A stretch of 64,000 nt of DNA from Anisodus tanguticus (GCA_034509755.1 CM067547.1:44232859-44296858); one strand, 5' to 3'. Counted from the stretch's first letter, positions 44,190 to 56,750 are shown. The notes: generated by a model not told the origin, from the sequence alone. Translations and numbers: made by a program.

Positions 44190-45152
44190 AATCAATGTAC
44201 TGTTAATTAATATCAAATGCCTTGAAAATACTTGCATAACCTATTATTAAGGATAAAAATTCTTAAACCATTATAAATCATAGGGTGTTAGCTTGATTTT
44301 TCAGTGGTAACTACAGTGCTTATCTAATCTTAAATATACTTTTGAAGATAAAAAGATATCATTCAATGTTTTGATTTTGAAACATCAAAGAATCTAATCA
44401 CAATTCGTAGGCTAGAATATGATATTTATTTTGGTAAACTTCTTATGTACTTTGACATGTGATTCCATCATCATGTCTATATTTATAGTACAAACCGGAG
44501 AAAAGATGGGCAACCTTTCATATTTATATTTCTTACCCGCTATTATTGTCGTAATATGATGATATTTAATTTTTCCATCATTTATTGTCTCATTAATAGC
44601 CAATCATTTTGGTGAATACCTTTGAAACTCAATTATTTCTTTGAGAATTAGTACAATAAAATACTGTGTTGATATTTAATTCCTCTAAAATTGTGTTGGC
44701 TCTTCGAGACCTCTCAATTAATCTTGTAGAACAAGAACTTACATGACACCATCCTTATGGTGGATATCTCATTCAAGGAGAAAATTATTATCTTTAAGGT
44801 CGAGGTCAAAAATTTTATAGGCAAGATCCGCATTCATTTTAATAATAACATCCGCATTCATGCTACTTTTCTGAATCTCTTCTGGAAGTGAGTTGCTATA
44901 TTTTACAATCATAAGCATGTCCTTATTTATAAACTTTAATTCTACTATATTCACTTCAAGGAATGCTCTCGTCATTTGGAGATGTCTTATATTTCCTTTT
45001 GACAACACAAGATACTTCCTACGAAACACGAAAAACTAACAACATAATAATGTTCTCCTTAATAATGGAAACAACAAAAGAAAGAACAAGGTAATTAAGA
45101 CATAGAAATAAAAAGCAACAATATTAATGCATTTTCAATATAATAATCAGTT

Positions 45153-45358
45153 TCATTTATCCTCAAAGAAGTCCTGAACTTTCAAGTGAGTAATATCATC
45201 GAATCTCTCAAAATCATCATCTTTAGTGGCAAGGTTTGCTTCATTATCATCATGTTTATTTGCAAAACCCGCCTCTTCATTATTATTATGAAAGGTCATG
45301 TATGCCTCAAGTCTTTTTCATTATTTTTTAGGCATGCTTGATAAATCTTAACAACAGG
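45153..45358 (-). pseudogene. C-terminal gag-like fragment in A'
   Basis: Same acidic tail (ending THLKVQDFFEDK) as 4832-5038. A one-base deletion near 45312 shifts its upstream part out of frame. Confidence 0.4.
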
Positions 45359-45394
45359 TTACGACGCATGACAAACACGTGCACAATGACCTTA

Positions 45395-46260
45395 TGTTAC
45401 ACCCCGCATTTTCATGCTCGTATGCGTCGTAAGTAAAGTAATGTAAAGCCCGGTGAGGCAAATATACTATTTTGGATGGAAACAAGTTTAAACAAGTGAT
45501 ACATATGTTTACAAGTGTTGCATATGTTTCATAAGATTTCGAGATTAAAAAATCAAAGAAATTAAGTTCGTCAACACTCAGGGAAAGACCGACAAAATTT
45601 CCGGACCTAATTTTTTACCCAACTTGTCAGGGGTATATATCCTAGTATATACGAAATTATAGATTGAACGAGCTATCTAAATTCAAGTTCATACAGTCTA
45701 CTTTCTAATGCAATTGACGATTCGTCAATCTGAGCAATACAGAGAAAATTACGGACCATATAAAATTGTACAGACTATAAAAGTAAACCATTTTTCTGGG
45801 CGGTGGGAAGAATTTTAAGACTTATGTATTACTTTGCTCGAACGTGGGACCTCATTTCACCCCCAAACCAGACCCTATATCACCCCTAACATTTTTCCAA
45901 GGGTTCTCTATCAATTTGCAACTTTATCCTAAGATAAACCACGCTAGTTCCTTCTCATTGAGATGACTTAGGAGGTGTCTTGGTGTTGAAGTAAGATTAG
46001 AATCGGGGTGTCCTTGGTGTGTTTGAGGTAAGTCTAACCTTTCCTAGCCTAGTCTTAAGTTTGTACAAGTGTTGGATTGAATCTTTTTGGAACTCATGAA
46101 GAAACTAGTAACTCTAAAACTTGAGATTTAGCTATAAGGTGTGAGGTGTTTTTACATGATTTAAGTTGTTAAATGAAGTTATAAATACATGGTTAGAATC
46201 GTGGTGATGAGTATGGGTGATGATGAATGTTGTTGTGCTAGGATATGTTGAATTTGAACT
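45395..46260 (+). mobile_element. Gypsy LTR start, truncated (partner of 5075-5942)
   Basis: Begins TGTTACACCCCGCATTTTC, a better kept start than the copy at 5075. Only the first 866 bases remain. Confidence 0.8.
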
Positions 46261-46282
46261 ATAAATACATGGTTAGAATCGT

Positions 46283-47981
46283 TTTTCAAACTTATCATGT
46301 GCTGCTATCATATTCGTTTTAAGGAAATGAGCAGATTCAGTGGGATGAATTTCATAATTTTTGTATTAAAATCACACTATTTTTCCTCAGCCATTATTCT
46401 ATTATCAATATAGTGCATTAAAACTTGAATTAAATATTTTACCCATATATGAAGGTTTGCTAGGTCATAATTCGCCGTGACTCAAAACCATCATTTTATC
46501 ATCACACTCACCCACAATTCTTAAAAACATTACCACTTATAGTGATCGTTTTTTTTCATGAACCTCAGTAAGAGTTCACAAGGATATTTAAAAACAATCA
46601 CCCCATGGTCACATATAAAATATCACTATCTTAGACATATGAATATATTTTGACCACAACATAAATTTAATCGGCTTATTATTTGTTGGAACTTCTAGTC
46701 ATTGATATGTTAATAGCCAGAGTCAAAATCTAACATACATTGAAAAACAAAATCATAAACAAATTACCAAACCTGCGTGAAATCACAAAAGGTGTCAAAA
46801 CCACTTTTGTTGAGACCAAGTTATGATATTAATTAATAAAGGAAGAGCAACAAATACAGTTTATTTTGAGGATTTGACCATTCAACTGTTTTCACAATAA
46901 GAGTGCCTGTATTGGGTATATTCGGGGTAGACACGTGACACCGATAAGAAACATCGTGGGGAAATACGTCTCCCGGAGAATGAAGACCTCGGAAGAAGTC
47001 CCGCAGAAGAAGTAAAGGGTCCGGAACGAAGGGAGCATAAAGAGTCATTGCCCCAGGCTCCGCTGGTTCCCATAACTGCATATAACTGTTTTCCATTCCC
47101 AACAATTCCCGTCACGTCATCCCTCCTCGAGCGACGCAGAGCTGACATAAGAAATGATTTTCTCTACCGACATATCCAATCAGTTGTACTTGACCATAAA
47201 AAAGTCTAAGGTTTGTGTAAATAAATATACCTTCTTAAAGAAGGAACCCGGTCGCATCTTCCACACTTGTAACCCTAGCATTATTTGGCTCTCAAGCTTT
47301 GAATACTAAGCATTCTATTTTCTTGTTTCTTAACAACGAGTATCTTACTATTTCTTGCTATTCTTTTTGTATTAAGCCTCCGGACTCAACTATTATCACG
47401 AACTTTTGGAGGGTGCAAAGGATCGAATTCGACTCACTTGCTTTAAACCTCATTTCTAATAAATTTAATTAAATATTCTAAAATCATTTTAGCGGTAAAT
47501 AGTGGTAACTCTTAAAATAGTTTTCTTTTATTTATCTTTTCCTATGCTTAAATCCGGGCTATTTTCATATATTTGACTCAAATGTAATGTGATTTGGTTG
47601 AATTGAATCTTACTATAGCTGCCCGATAAATATTTAGTACCTTTAACTAAATTACCGTTTTACTTATCTCATCTTCCATCAGCCACAACTTGCTGTACGG
47701 GGCAAGAAGAGGTCTTCTTTTACTTTTCCTCTTTTCCTTTCTATCTGTTGTTTTTCATTGATCAACTATCACACTTTCTCTTTCTTTAACTTTACACACA
47801 GAAAGCTTTTCAATTCTTCAACCTGGTACTTTCACTTATCTGTTTTTAACTAAAAATTTATGATTAACAAATTAGATTTAAAATCAATAATGTAACTAAG
47901 TAATCAACTCACAAAGCATAATCTACAAACACACAACAGATATTATTTGAAATTGTAAAAGACTAATTAATATGTCGGATC
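46283..47981. other. Intergenic stretch with a possible solo LTR (about 46808-47480)
   Basis: From TGTTGAGACCAAG at 46808, a locally GC-richer stretch contains a TATA-like AAATAAATATACC (47218-47230), CACACTTGTAACCCTAGC about 35 bases further and a GGACTCAACTATTATCACG block, the layout of a plant LTR promoter with R/U5. No partner LTR, primer site or coding interior is seen. Small open frames on the minus strand (46833-47148) overlap it and resemble nothing. 47480-47981 is AT-rich with a pyrimidine-rich patch and no gene. Confidence 0.35.
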
Positions 47982-49522
47982 TGTATGGTTTTGTTGGGTT
48001 CAAAACACATAAGTAAGACACAACGGAAAGTTAAAATTTTGTTCTTACTTACCCCAACAACTTATTCTGGTATGGTTATATGACAATCAAAACATGAAAT
48101 AAATAATGCATGAACACTTACAGGTTGTATTTATCTGGAATCTTTATCTACTATAGGTGCGCACGCGAATGCCCTTACGATTGCAAGCTCCAAGCTTCAA
48201 TGTATTTATGCTTCGGAAAGATAGGAAATCCGGCAGAGGTTCGAGAGAGTATTTTAATTCTGAGTCTCTGAGACTTAGAATAATGATATGAAATCAAGTG
48301 TATGAATAATGAAGTGAATGCCTGTATTTTTAGGTGAAAATTAGGTCAAACCGGATTAGGGTTTGACCCAAAAATTGAGGCAGATTAGGTCATTAGCGTC
48401 GCGGCCCTATGGTATGGGTGCCACGGCACTTGACGTGTTCCTGCACTGTCTCGATTTATTTTCTGCACATTTTTAATTAAATTCAAAATCCAATTTTGAC
48501 TTAATTAAAATAATCATTATTCATTTAAATATCTCGATTCTAAATCAAATATTTAATACTCTCTCAGTACATCCTTGGATCGAAAAGACAATCGACATAT
48601 TGTGACCCTATAGGCCTTCACATATCAACATTAATCAAATTAAGGTCTACGCGGAACTCCTAGACGGCGCCGCAAGACAAACTCAATATGTGAAGTACGT
48701 TTACACGAATCCAGTAAACTTAACCTCTATGTGGTAAGATAAAATCATTTCATTCACAACACACCCGATCAAGCTTAGGATTTGTCAAGTGTCTATCCAA
48801 ATGGCTTAATCATTGTATCTCATCTATATTAGTTGACAACTAGACCATATTCTAAATATGTTTATTGCGTTGGCCAATGACTTAGTCAACCTAATATCAC
48901 TGAGAATCTGAGTGTTCTCTCGAATATACATTCGAGGAATGAATCCTAATCTTGGCTCAACTACCACTTTTAATCCGCATCGTAATGTACCCAATACAAG
49001 CCGTATCTCAACCTATAAGGCATTTGAGCTTAGGACAGGATCAAAGTACATTACTTTGTAGACAAGGTGCGTATTGACCTAAAGTCTAAGGACTTCTATC
49101 TCCCACATGCTGATCATACTTTAGACAAGTATAACAAATAGTATATCAGCAGGGTATACCAATACTTCCAAAGTATCCATGTGTCCATCACGAGTAGCCA
49201 TTACTCGTAGCAGGTGAACCATACTACATCCTCTAAGGATGTGATGCAGAACACACGTCGACTTATCACATATCATCGATATCCCATTCTCGATGATCAT
49301 TAGTCGAGGCTATTTTAAGAGTTAAGTTATAGTATTAATAACTCACATTATTAATAACAGCGTAACCTCCAGGGATGCATATTATAGAATATTATAAACA
49401 AACAATTAATAATTCAATAATTACAAATGCCAAAATATTAATCTCCATTAATAATAATACGAATGTGTGTAAAGTACATTTGTCCTAATATAGATTGTCT
49501 CTAGGACATAAATATACTTTCA
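47982..49522 (-). repeat. Element F 3' LTR, 1541 bp
   Basis: Minus-strand start TGAAAGTATATTTATG, end ACCATACA. Nearly the same length as the 5' LTR (1539) and close in sequence. The TATA region reads TAAAAATA in both. Confidence 0.95.
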
Positions 49523-49533
49523 ATCTCCCACTT
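49523..49533 (-). other. Polypurine tract of element F
   Basis: Minus strand AAGTGGGAGAT directly before the 3' LTR. Confidence 0.8.
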
Positions 49534-49536
49534 GGC

Positions 49537-51090
49537 CTAGAGCCAATCTCCAACATATCTAATGCCCATATTCTCAAAATGACCATTATGCTTGACTAAG
49601 CTTAATGGTTTAGTGAATGGGTCAGCTAGATTATCATCTGTGGGAACATAGTCTAATCTAATCTCTTCAGTCTCCACCATCTCCCTGAGTATGTGATACT
49701 TCCTTGGTACATGCTTGTTTCTATTGATTGATCGTGGTTCCTGAGCTTGCGCAATCACACCAGTGTTGTCACAATAAATCGTTATTGAACAAGTGGCACT
49801 TGGAACAACCCCTAGTTCCTTTAGGAACTCAGAAATGCGACAGCTTCTTTACCAGCTTCCGATCCAGCAATATACTCAGTTGTTGTTGTCGAATCAACAG
49901 TTGTAGCTTGTTTGGAACTTTCCAGCTTACTGCTCCACCATTGAAAATGAACGTGTACCCAGACTGAGATTTAAAGTCATCAAGATCCGTTTGGAAGCTA
50001 GCATCAGTGTACCCAGTAGCAGCTAGCTTTTCTTCCCCACCATAGACTAAGAAGTAATCTTTAGTTCGTCTAAGATACTTAAGAATACTCTTGACTGCCT
50101 TCCAGTGTTCTTCCCCAGGATTCTGCTAGAATTTGCAAGTCATACTAAGTGCAAAGGCCACATCTGGCTTAGTACAGGTCATGGCATACATGATCGATCC
50201 GATAGCTGAAGCATATGGGATATTTTTCATGCGTTCAAGTTCTATAGTATTAGAAGAACTATCCTTCTTAGATAACTTGATGCATTGTCTCATAAGTAGA
50301 TCGCCTATCTTGGAATTTTCCATAGAAAACATCTAAGCACTTTGTCTATGTAGACTGACTGTCACAGCCCCAACAATCTATTAGGTCTATCTCTATAGAT
50401 CTTAATTCCCAGAATGTAGAAGTCTTCACCTAAATCCTTCATCATGAAGGTAGCGGACAACCACTCGTTGATTGATTGCAGGAGAGTCTTATTGTCTCCC
50501 ATTATCAATATGTCATCTACATATATGATAATTAAGGCAATACTACCATCCTTGCGCTTACTATAAACACATGGATCCTCTTTGCTTCTGACAAAATCAA
50601 ATGACTTGATAGCCTTGTCAAAGCAAATGTTCCAACTTCTCGAGGCTTGCTTAAGCCCATAAATGGACTTTTGTAGCTTGCATACAACATTTGGTTTGGA
50701 CTCAAGTGAAAAACCCTCAGGTTGTTTCATATACACCTCCTCAACTAGATTACCATTGAGGAAAACAGTTTTGACGTCCATCTGCCAAATGTCATAGTCA
50801 TAATATGTAGCTATTGTAAGCAAAATCCGAATGGACTTAATCTTAGCAACATGTGAAAAGGTTTCATCATAATCGACCCCAGGCCGTTTATTCTAACCTT
50901 TAGCCACTAATCTTGCTTTATAAGTCAGTATCTTGCCATAAGCATCAATCTTCTTCTTGAAGACCCATTTGCATCCTATGGGTCTAACCCCTGTTGGCAA
51001 ATCAACCAAGTTCCAAACTTGATTTATGTACATCGAGTCCATCTCAGATTTCATGGCTTCTTGCCATCTCTGCGAATCAATGTCTAACAT
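49537..51090 (-). pseudogene. Element F: reverse transcriptase and RNase H
   Basis: RT starts MLDIDSQRWQEAMKSEMDSM (51090), WVFKKKIDAYGK, KARLVAKG then a stop near 50893. 50823-50362 is open for 153 codons with DVKTVFLNG, KQPEGFSLESK, SIYGLKQASRSWN, IIYVDDILIMG (intact catalytic Asp pair) and MMKDLGEDFYILGIKIYRD. 50332-50126 has YASAIGSIMYAMTCTKPDVA. RNase H lies in 50100-49537: the DASFQTD region, AEYIAGSEA, then EPRSINRNKHVPRKYHI and DPFTKPLSLV, ending DWL-stop at 49537. Stops near 50893 and 50345 and a frameshift near 49840 break it. Confidence 0.9.
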
Positions 51091-52640
51091 AGCTTCATTG
51101 TAGGTTCATCGTCATCGGGAATATCTATCTCATTGTGTGTTTCAACAAGGAGATTAAGTCTTTCAGGCAGACGATGAGTCCTAGTGGTCATACAGAGTTG
51201 ATTATTCTGCGTTTCAGTGTTTGTTACATTCTGATTGTGAGAAGGTCTTTGTGTGTTGGACAATCCATCACCTTGACAGCTTTCATGAATGTCATTTTCA
51301 TGTATTTCCTGAATGGAATGATGTACAACCATTGTATCATCTTCCATTAGTTATGTATGAGATCCTTGCATTTCTACACTATCTCTCACAACACTTCCAT
51401 TGGTTGAAGGGCGTACTCTAAGTACCCAATCTTCACCAGATACTCCCACTGAATCCTTGTTTGGGTCATTCAACAAGGGTTCAACTTCTGTGTTATCTTG
51501 TGGTTCTTGAATTTTTTCAAGTTCTATCTCTGTGCAACTATGTTCCTTGTAAACATATTCTTCTTCAAATAAAGTTGCGTTCCTAGAAACAATGACCTTA
51601 TGTTCTCCAGGAAGATAGAAGTAGTATCCCTTAGTTTCCTTTGGATACCCCACGAAGTAACATTTCTCACTTTTAGATTCCAACTTGTCAGTGAGCATCT
51701 TCTTAACATATGCAGGGCACCCCTAGGGTCTCATATGTTTAAGAGATGTCTTTTTGCCACACCATATCTCGTAGGATGTCTTTTCTACTAACTTAGAAGG
51801 AACCATGTTCAGAACATTGATTGAGGTTTGTATAGCATGTCCCCAAAGGTATATAGGTAGAGTTGAGGAGTTCATCATGGATCGAACCATATCCAATAAG
51901 GTTCGATTTCTCCTTTCGGCAACACCATTCATCTATGGTATTCCAGGAGGTGTCCACTCTGATTGGACTCCATGTAGCTTTAAGTAATCTAAAAAATCAT
52001 TGCTCAAGTATTCACCTCCTCGATCCGATCGAAGGGTCTTGATACTTGTTGCAAGTTCCATCTCTACTTCTGACTTGTACTCTTTGAACTTCTTAAAAGC
52101 CTCAGATTTGTGTCTCATAAGATATACATATCCATACCTTGTGAAGTCATCAGTAAAAGTAATGAAGTATGGGAAGCCTCATTTAGCTTGAGTCGAGAAT
52201 GGCCCACACACATCGGTATGGACCAACTCAAGCACCTCCCTGGCTCGCACACCTTTCCCAGAAAGTGGTTTATTGGTCATCTTTCCTCTCAAGCAAGATT
52301 CGCAGTTACTATAAGACTTCAAGTCAAATGGTTCGAGGTAGTCTAACTTCCTCAACCTTGCTAACCTTGATTCGTTGATATGACCAAGTCTGCAGTGCCA
52401 TTGGTAGGTAGAGTTTCTATTACTTATCTTGGCTCGTTTATTTTGTACATTGAATATCTCTCGACTACAATTTAGTGTATATAATCCATCCACAAGAGGA
52501 GCAGTTCCATATATAACTTTATCAAAAGACAGTACTTGACTGCCATTATAAATATATAAGGAAAGACCCTCCATGTCCAAAACTGGGATAGAAATGATAT
52601 TCCTCGTTAACGAGGGTACATAGTAGCAATAATTCAACAC
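51084..52640 (-). pseudogene. Element F: end of protease, integrase and linker
   Basis: 52640-52179 (153 codons) covers the end of protease (YVPSLTRNIISIPVLDMEG) and the GAG-pre-integrase domain with WHCRLGHINESRLARLRKL and CESCLRGKMTNKPLS (intact HHCC), then HTDVCGPFST. 52118-51933 has LRSDRGGEYLSNDFLDYLK and 51932-51723 has MNGVAERRNRTLLDMVRSMM (catalytic Glu). 51698-51351 holds LESKSEKCYFVGYPKETKG and EHKVIVSRNATLFEEEYV; 51347-51084 is the acidic linker. All catalytic residues are present, but the frame is broken at 52178, 51932 and 51720. Confidence 0.9.
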
Positions 52641-52664
52641 TAAATAATAGCCAGAAGGAAAATT

Positions 52665-53690
52665 TCATCTATAAGTTTCTACGCGCTCAGCATCCATTCG
52701 TGCTCCATTTCCAACGCGTAGGTCTACCTCTCTTGGTCCAACCTTCCTGCTATTAGTTAGCCCCTGCACATTTGTACAAATGTGTGAGCCACAAGCGATA
52801 TCCAATACCCAGGAATGAGATTTAGTTATAGACATATTTATTTCAATGACGTACATACCTTGTCCACCAGAGGCAGAAGCACCTAGTGCTTTTCTTCGTC
52901 CTGGTGTCGTGCAGTCCTTCTTCCAATGCCCCTTCTTATGGTAGTTGAGGCATTCATCCTTAGCCGGATTTACCTTGTACGTCTTCCCACCTCCCTTAGG
53001 CTTCATAGCTAAGGGCGCAGCGACTGTTTTGCCCTTCTTCTTCAGCCATTCCTTGCCTTTCGACTTGGGTCGTCTAGTAGAGCTCACCATGAGCACAGGT
53101 TTGCCTTTGGAAGTGGAAGACTCAAAGGTCTTAAGCATGTTATGCAGCTCTGGCAGACTCATCTTCGTTCCATTCATATTGAAATTCACTATGAAGTTCT
53201 CAAAAGAACGAGGGAGAGAGTTCAGGATGAGGGTGGTAGCGACATTCTTTTCAAGCTTCATTCCAAATGAAGCAAGCCTCTCTATCAGCCCTATCATCTT
53301 CAATACATGCGGCGAGACCTGGCCCCCTTCATTGAGCTTACACATAAAGAGTTCTATCAGTAACTCATATTCCATAGTCTGGGATTGTAAGTCATAGAGA
53401 CTCTTCAAGTGTTCGAGCATCTCATTGGGACCCATGTTCTCATGTTGTCTCTGAAGTTCCTTAGACATGGAAGACAACATCATGCACTGTGCTGAAGTGG
53501 CATCATTTAGGTGTTTTTGGTAAGCATCCTTATCAAAAGAGGCATATTCAGCAGAGTCTGTGCAGGGACTGTTGGGAACACCATGTCCAACACGTATTCC
53601 ATTTTCTCTTGTCTCAGCACTATTCTCAAATTCCTTAGCCGGTCAAGGTAGTTAGGTCTAGTAAGTTTGTTCATCTCAATCAACATTTAT
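52665..53690 (-). pseudogene. Element F: gag and start of protease
   Basis: The probable gag start is the ATG at 53686 (LIEMNKLTRPNYLDRLRNLR, then MEYVLD), and a frameshift follows near 53570. From 53483 the frame is open for 272 codons: helical region MMLSSMSKELQRQHENMG, NEMLEHLKSLYDLQ, SFENFIVNFNMNGT and the zinc knuckle CLNYHKKGHWKKDC, in which the second Cys has become Tyr. Protease follows with WVLDIACGSHICTN (family DT changed to DI). It supplies the only full-length view of gag in this family here. Confidence 0.9.
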
Positions 53691-55194
53691 AATGATAATC
53701 TTGACATCTTTGATAATCTGAAAATTAGATAGACCGGAAATCAAACTCAAAATTTATTTCCTATCATACACATACGTTTAGGCTAATCAACATGGCCTTT
53801 TGTTTAATTAGCTCCCACTATTTTAACATACTTCTATGACCCCATGGTAGAATACGGACCTATATTAATTGAGGTCATAATGGGCCAAGATCCAAGCCTA
53901 TGCTATTTTCGTGTTTGCTTTGGCTGATAACTTCAATAACACATCTTGGTAGGTTTTAAACCAATTGCAAAATTATTTGCAACTCTTGGTTGATCAAATA
54001 TTACATTTAATCTTGCGTCCTTAGATTAGTCCAACAATTTGGCGCCAAGATTTGTCTAAGCAAGTCAACCCCATTACACGATTGTGTTTATGTATCTAAG
54101 AAAATTTGGCCTTTGTGAGCAAATATTTTGGTGTAAACACCCACAAAAGTTTATCATTTACCTTTACATTAAAACACGTCTATGAAAGAGTCTGGGTCCT
54201 CGTAGACTTAGAGCAAATGCTTTGGCATAAATACTCGTATCGCTGAAAAGGATTTTGCACTCTAACAATTATAATGGACGATGCATTTTAATTTAGACTT
54301 GTATTTATAATTTTGGTGAACATTTTAATTTAGGGTTTTAACCAAGATCAACTCTTTTACGCCATATCCAATATGACATCTTAATATCATGCAAACTAAT
54401 GACACATATAGTTGGGAACCGTCAGCCCAATATGCATGATATAAGATGGTTTAATCAAATATTGGGCGCCACCTGCCCAGACAGTTATAGCGGACGCTAT
54501 TCTAGTAATTTAAATGACAAACGATTTGACATTTAGAACATAAACAGTATACTTATCAAATATATTAGAAAATAATAATCTTAGGTTAAACATTCTGAAC
54601 TCGATTTTTTTTTTTTTTTGTTTCTGGACAGGTGGGGCCGCGACGCCACTGAGGCAGAAGCCTTTTGGCTTCTGCAAATGCATTAGCGCCGCAGCGCTCC
54701 ACCATGGAGCCGCGATGCCTATTGTCCAATGAGTCCAAATTTTGAAACGAAGCATTAGCACCGCGCCGCCGCCTTGAAACCCTAGCAAGCGCCGCGGCGC
54801 CCTACCATAGGGTCGCGACGCCGATGTCCTGACAAACATTTCTGTGTTGATTTTTCAAAATCGTTCGAGCCCTAAATCCAATTTAGGGACCAAATCACAG
54901 AACCTTTATCATCACCCACCATTATCAATAACGCTCATATCGACCATCATCCGTTCTTACTCGTTCTTAGCCGTGCACCGTGCAATGAGCCGGACAAGGG
55001 ATTTTTGGCTTAGTTTGAGTTAGAGCGAAATGACTTACTCGAGTTAGCATATGAGATAATTTAGGGTGATATCAAAAGGTTAACATTCGGTCAAGACATG
55101 TAGGATTTCAAGAAGCCTCATTTTAATCCAATTTTATGTTTAACCCATATTATTATTTTATTTAATTATTATATAACCATTGAACCAGCGTGGA
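53691..55194 (-). other. Element F: long untranslated leader
   Basis: 1.5 kb without an open frame, similar along its length to 31401-32977 of D. GC-rich repeats with GCGCCGCGGCGC lie near the primer site (54630-54830); GGGCGCCACCTGCCCAGAC recurs at 54464-54482. Confidence 0.75.
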
Positions 55195-55205
55195 CTCTGA
55201 TACCA
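55195..55205 (-). other. Primer-binding site of element F
   Basis: Minus strand TGGTATCAGAG, one base after the LTR. Confidence 0.9.
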
Positions 55206-55206
55206 C

Positions 55207-56745
55207 TGTAGGGATTTATTGGGTTCAAAACACATAAGTAAGGCACAACGAAAGTTAAAATTTTGTTCTTACTTACCCCAACAACTTATTCTGGTATGAT
55301 TATATGACAATCAAAACCTGTAATCATAAAACATGAACACTTACAGGTTGTATTTATCTGGAATCTTTATCTACTATAGGTGCGCATGCGAATGCCCTTA
55401 CGATTGCAAGCTCCAAGCTTCAATGTATTTCTCCTTCGGAAAGCTAGGAAATCCGGTAGAGGTTCGAGAGAGTATTTTAATTATGAGTCTCTGAGACTTA
55501 GAAAAATGATATGAAATCAAGTGTATGAATAATGAAGTGAATGCCTGTATTTTTAGGTGAAAATTAGGTCAAACCAGATTAGGGTTTGACCCAAAAATTG
55601 AGGCAGATTAGGTCATTAGCGTCGCGGCCCTATGGTATGGGTGCCAAGGCGCTTGACGTGTTCCTGCACTGTCTCGATTTATTTTTTGCACATTTTTAAT
55701 TAAATCCAAAATCCAATTTTGACTTAATTAAAATAATCATTATTCATTTAAATATCTCGATTCTAAATCAAATATTTAATACTCTCTCAGTACATCCTTA
55801 GATCGAAAAGACAATCGACATAGTGTGACCCTACAAGCCTTCACTTATCAACATTAATCAAATTAAGGTCTACACGGAACTCCTAGACGACGCCGCAAGA
55901 CAAAATCAATATGTGAAGTACGTTTACACGAATCCAGTAAACTTAACCTCTATGTGGTAAGATAAAATCATTTCATTCACAACACACCCGATCAAGCTTA
56001 GGATTTGTCAAGTGTCTATCCAAATGGCTTAATCATTGTATCTCATCTATATTAGTTGACAGCTAGACCATATTCTAAATATGTTTATTGCGTTGGTCAA
56101 CGACTTAGTCAACCTAATATCACTGAGAATCTGAGTGGTCTCTCGAATATACATTCGAGGAATGAATCCTAATCTTGGCTCAACTACCACTTTTAATCCG
56201 CATCGTAATGTACCCAATACATGTCGTATCTCAACCTATAATGCATTTGAGCTTAGGACAGGATCAAAGTACATTACTTTGTAGACAAGGTACGTATTGA
56301 CCTCAAGTCTATGGACTTCTATCTCCCACACGTTGATCATACTTTAGAAAAATATAACAAATAGTATATCAGCAGGGTATACCAATACTTCCAAAGTATT
56401 CATGTGTCCATCATGAGTAGCCATTACTCGTAGCAGGTGAAACATACTACATCCTCTAAGGATGTGATGCAGACCACATGTCGACTTATCACATATCATC
56501 GATATCCCATTCTCGATGATCATTAGTCGAGGTTATTTTAAGAGTTACGTTATAATATTAATATCTCACATTATTAATAACAGTGTAACCTCCAGGGATG
56601 CATATTATAGAATATTATAAACAATTAATTAATAATTCAATAATTACAAATGCCAAAATATTAATCTCCATTAATAATAATACGAATGTGTGTAAAGTAT
56701 ATTTGTCCTAATATAGATTGTCTCTAGGACATAAATATACTTTCA
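55207..56745 (-). repeat. Element F 5' LTR, 1539 bp
   Basis: Minus-strand start TGAAAGTATATTTATG at 56745, end AATCCCTACA at 55207. GC-rich cassette reduced (TCGCGGCCCTATGGTATGGG near 55621). Confidence 0.95.
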
Positions 56746-56750
56746 GGATC

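Larger units (their letters stand above)
44190..46260. repeat. Duplicated segment A' (partner of 3855-5942)
   Basis: Same order and orientation as A. The left side continues into AT-rich DNA with AATCA uninterrupted, i.e. the empty site for element 1. The right end breaks inside the gypsy LTR at 46260 and is followed by a 22-base copy of a nearby piece (ATAAATACATGGTTAGAATC at 46180 and again at 46261). Confidence 0.9.
47982..56745 (-). mobile_element. Copia element F (C/D/F family), 8764 bp, complete
   Basis: Minus strand, all parts present: 5' LTR 55207-56745, primer site, long leader, gag, PR, IN, RT, RNase H, polypurine tract, 3' LTR 47982-49522. Perfect target duplication GGATC (47977-47981 and 56746-56750). 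It has the longest undamaged frames of the three family members, but frameshifts in gag and stops in integrase and RT show it is not autonomous. Confidence 0.95.

Noticed and set aside
46833..47148. Two overlapping minus-strand frames of about 90 codons
   Set aside because: They overlap the possible solo LTR, differ in frame and resemble no protein.
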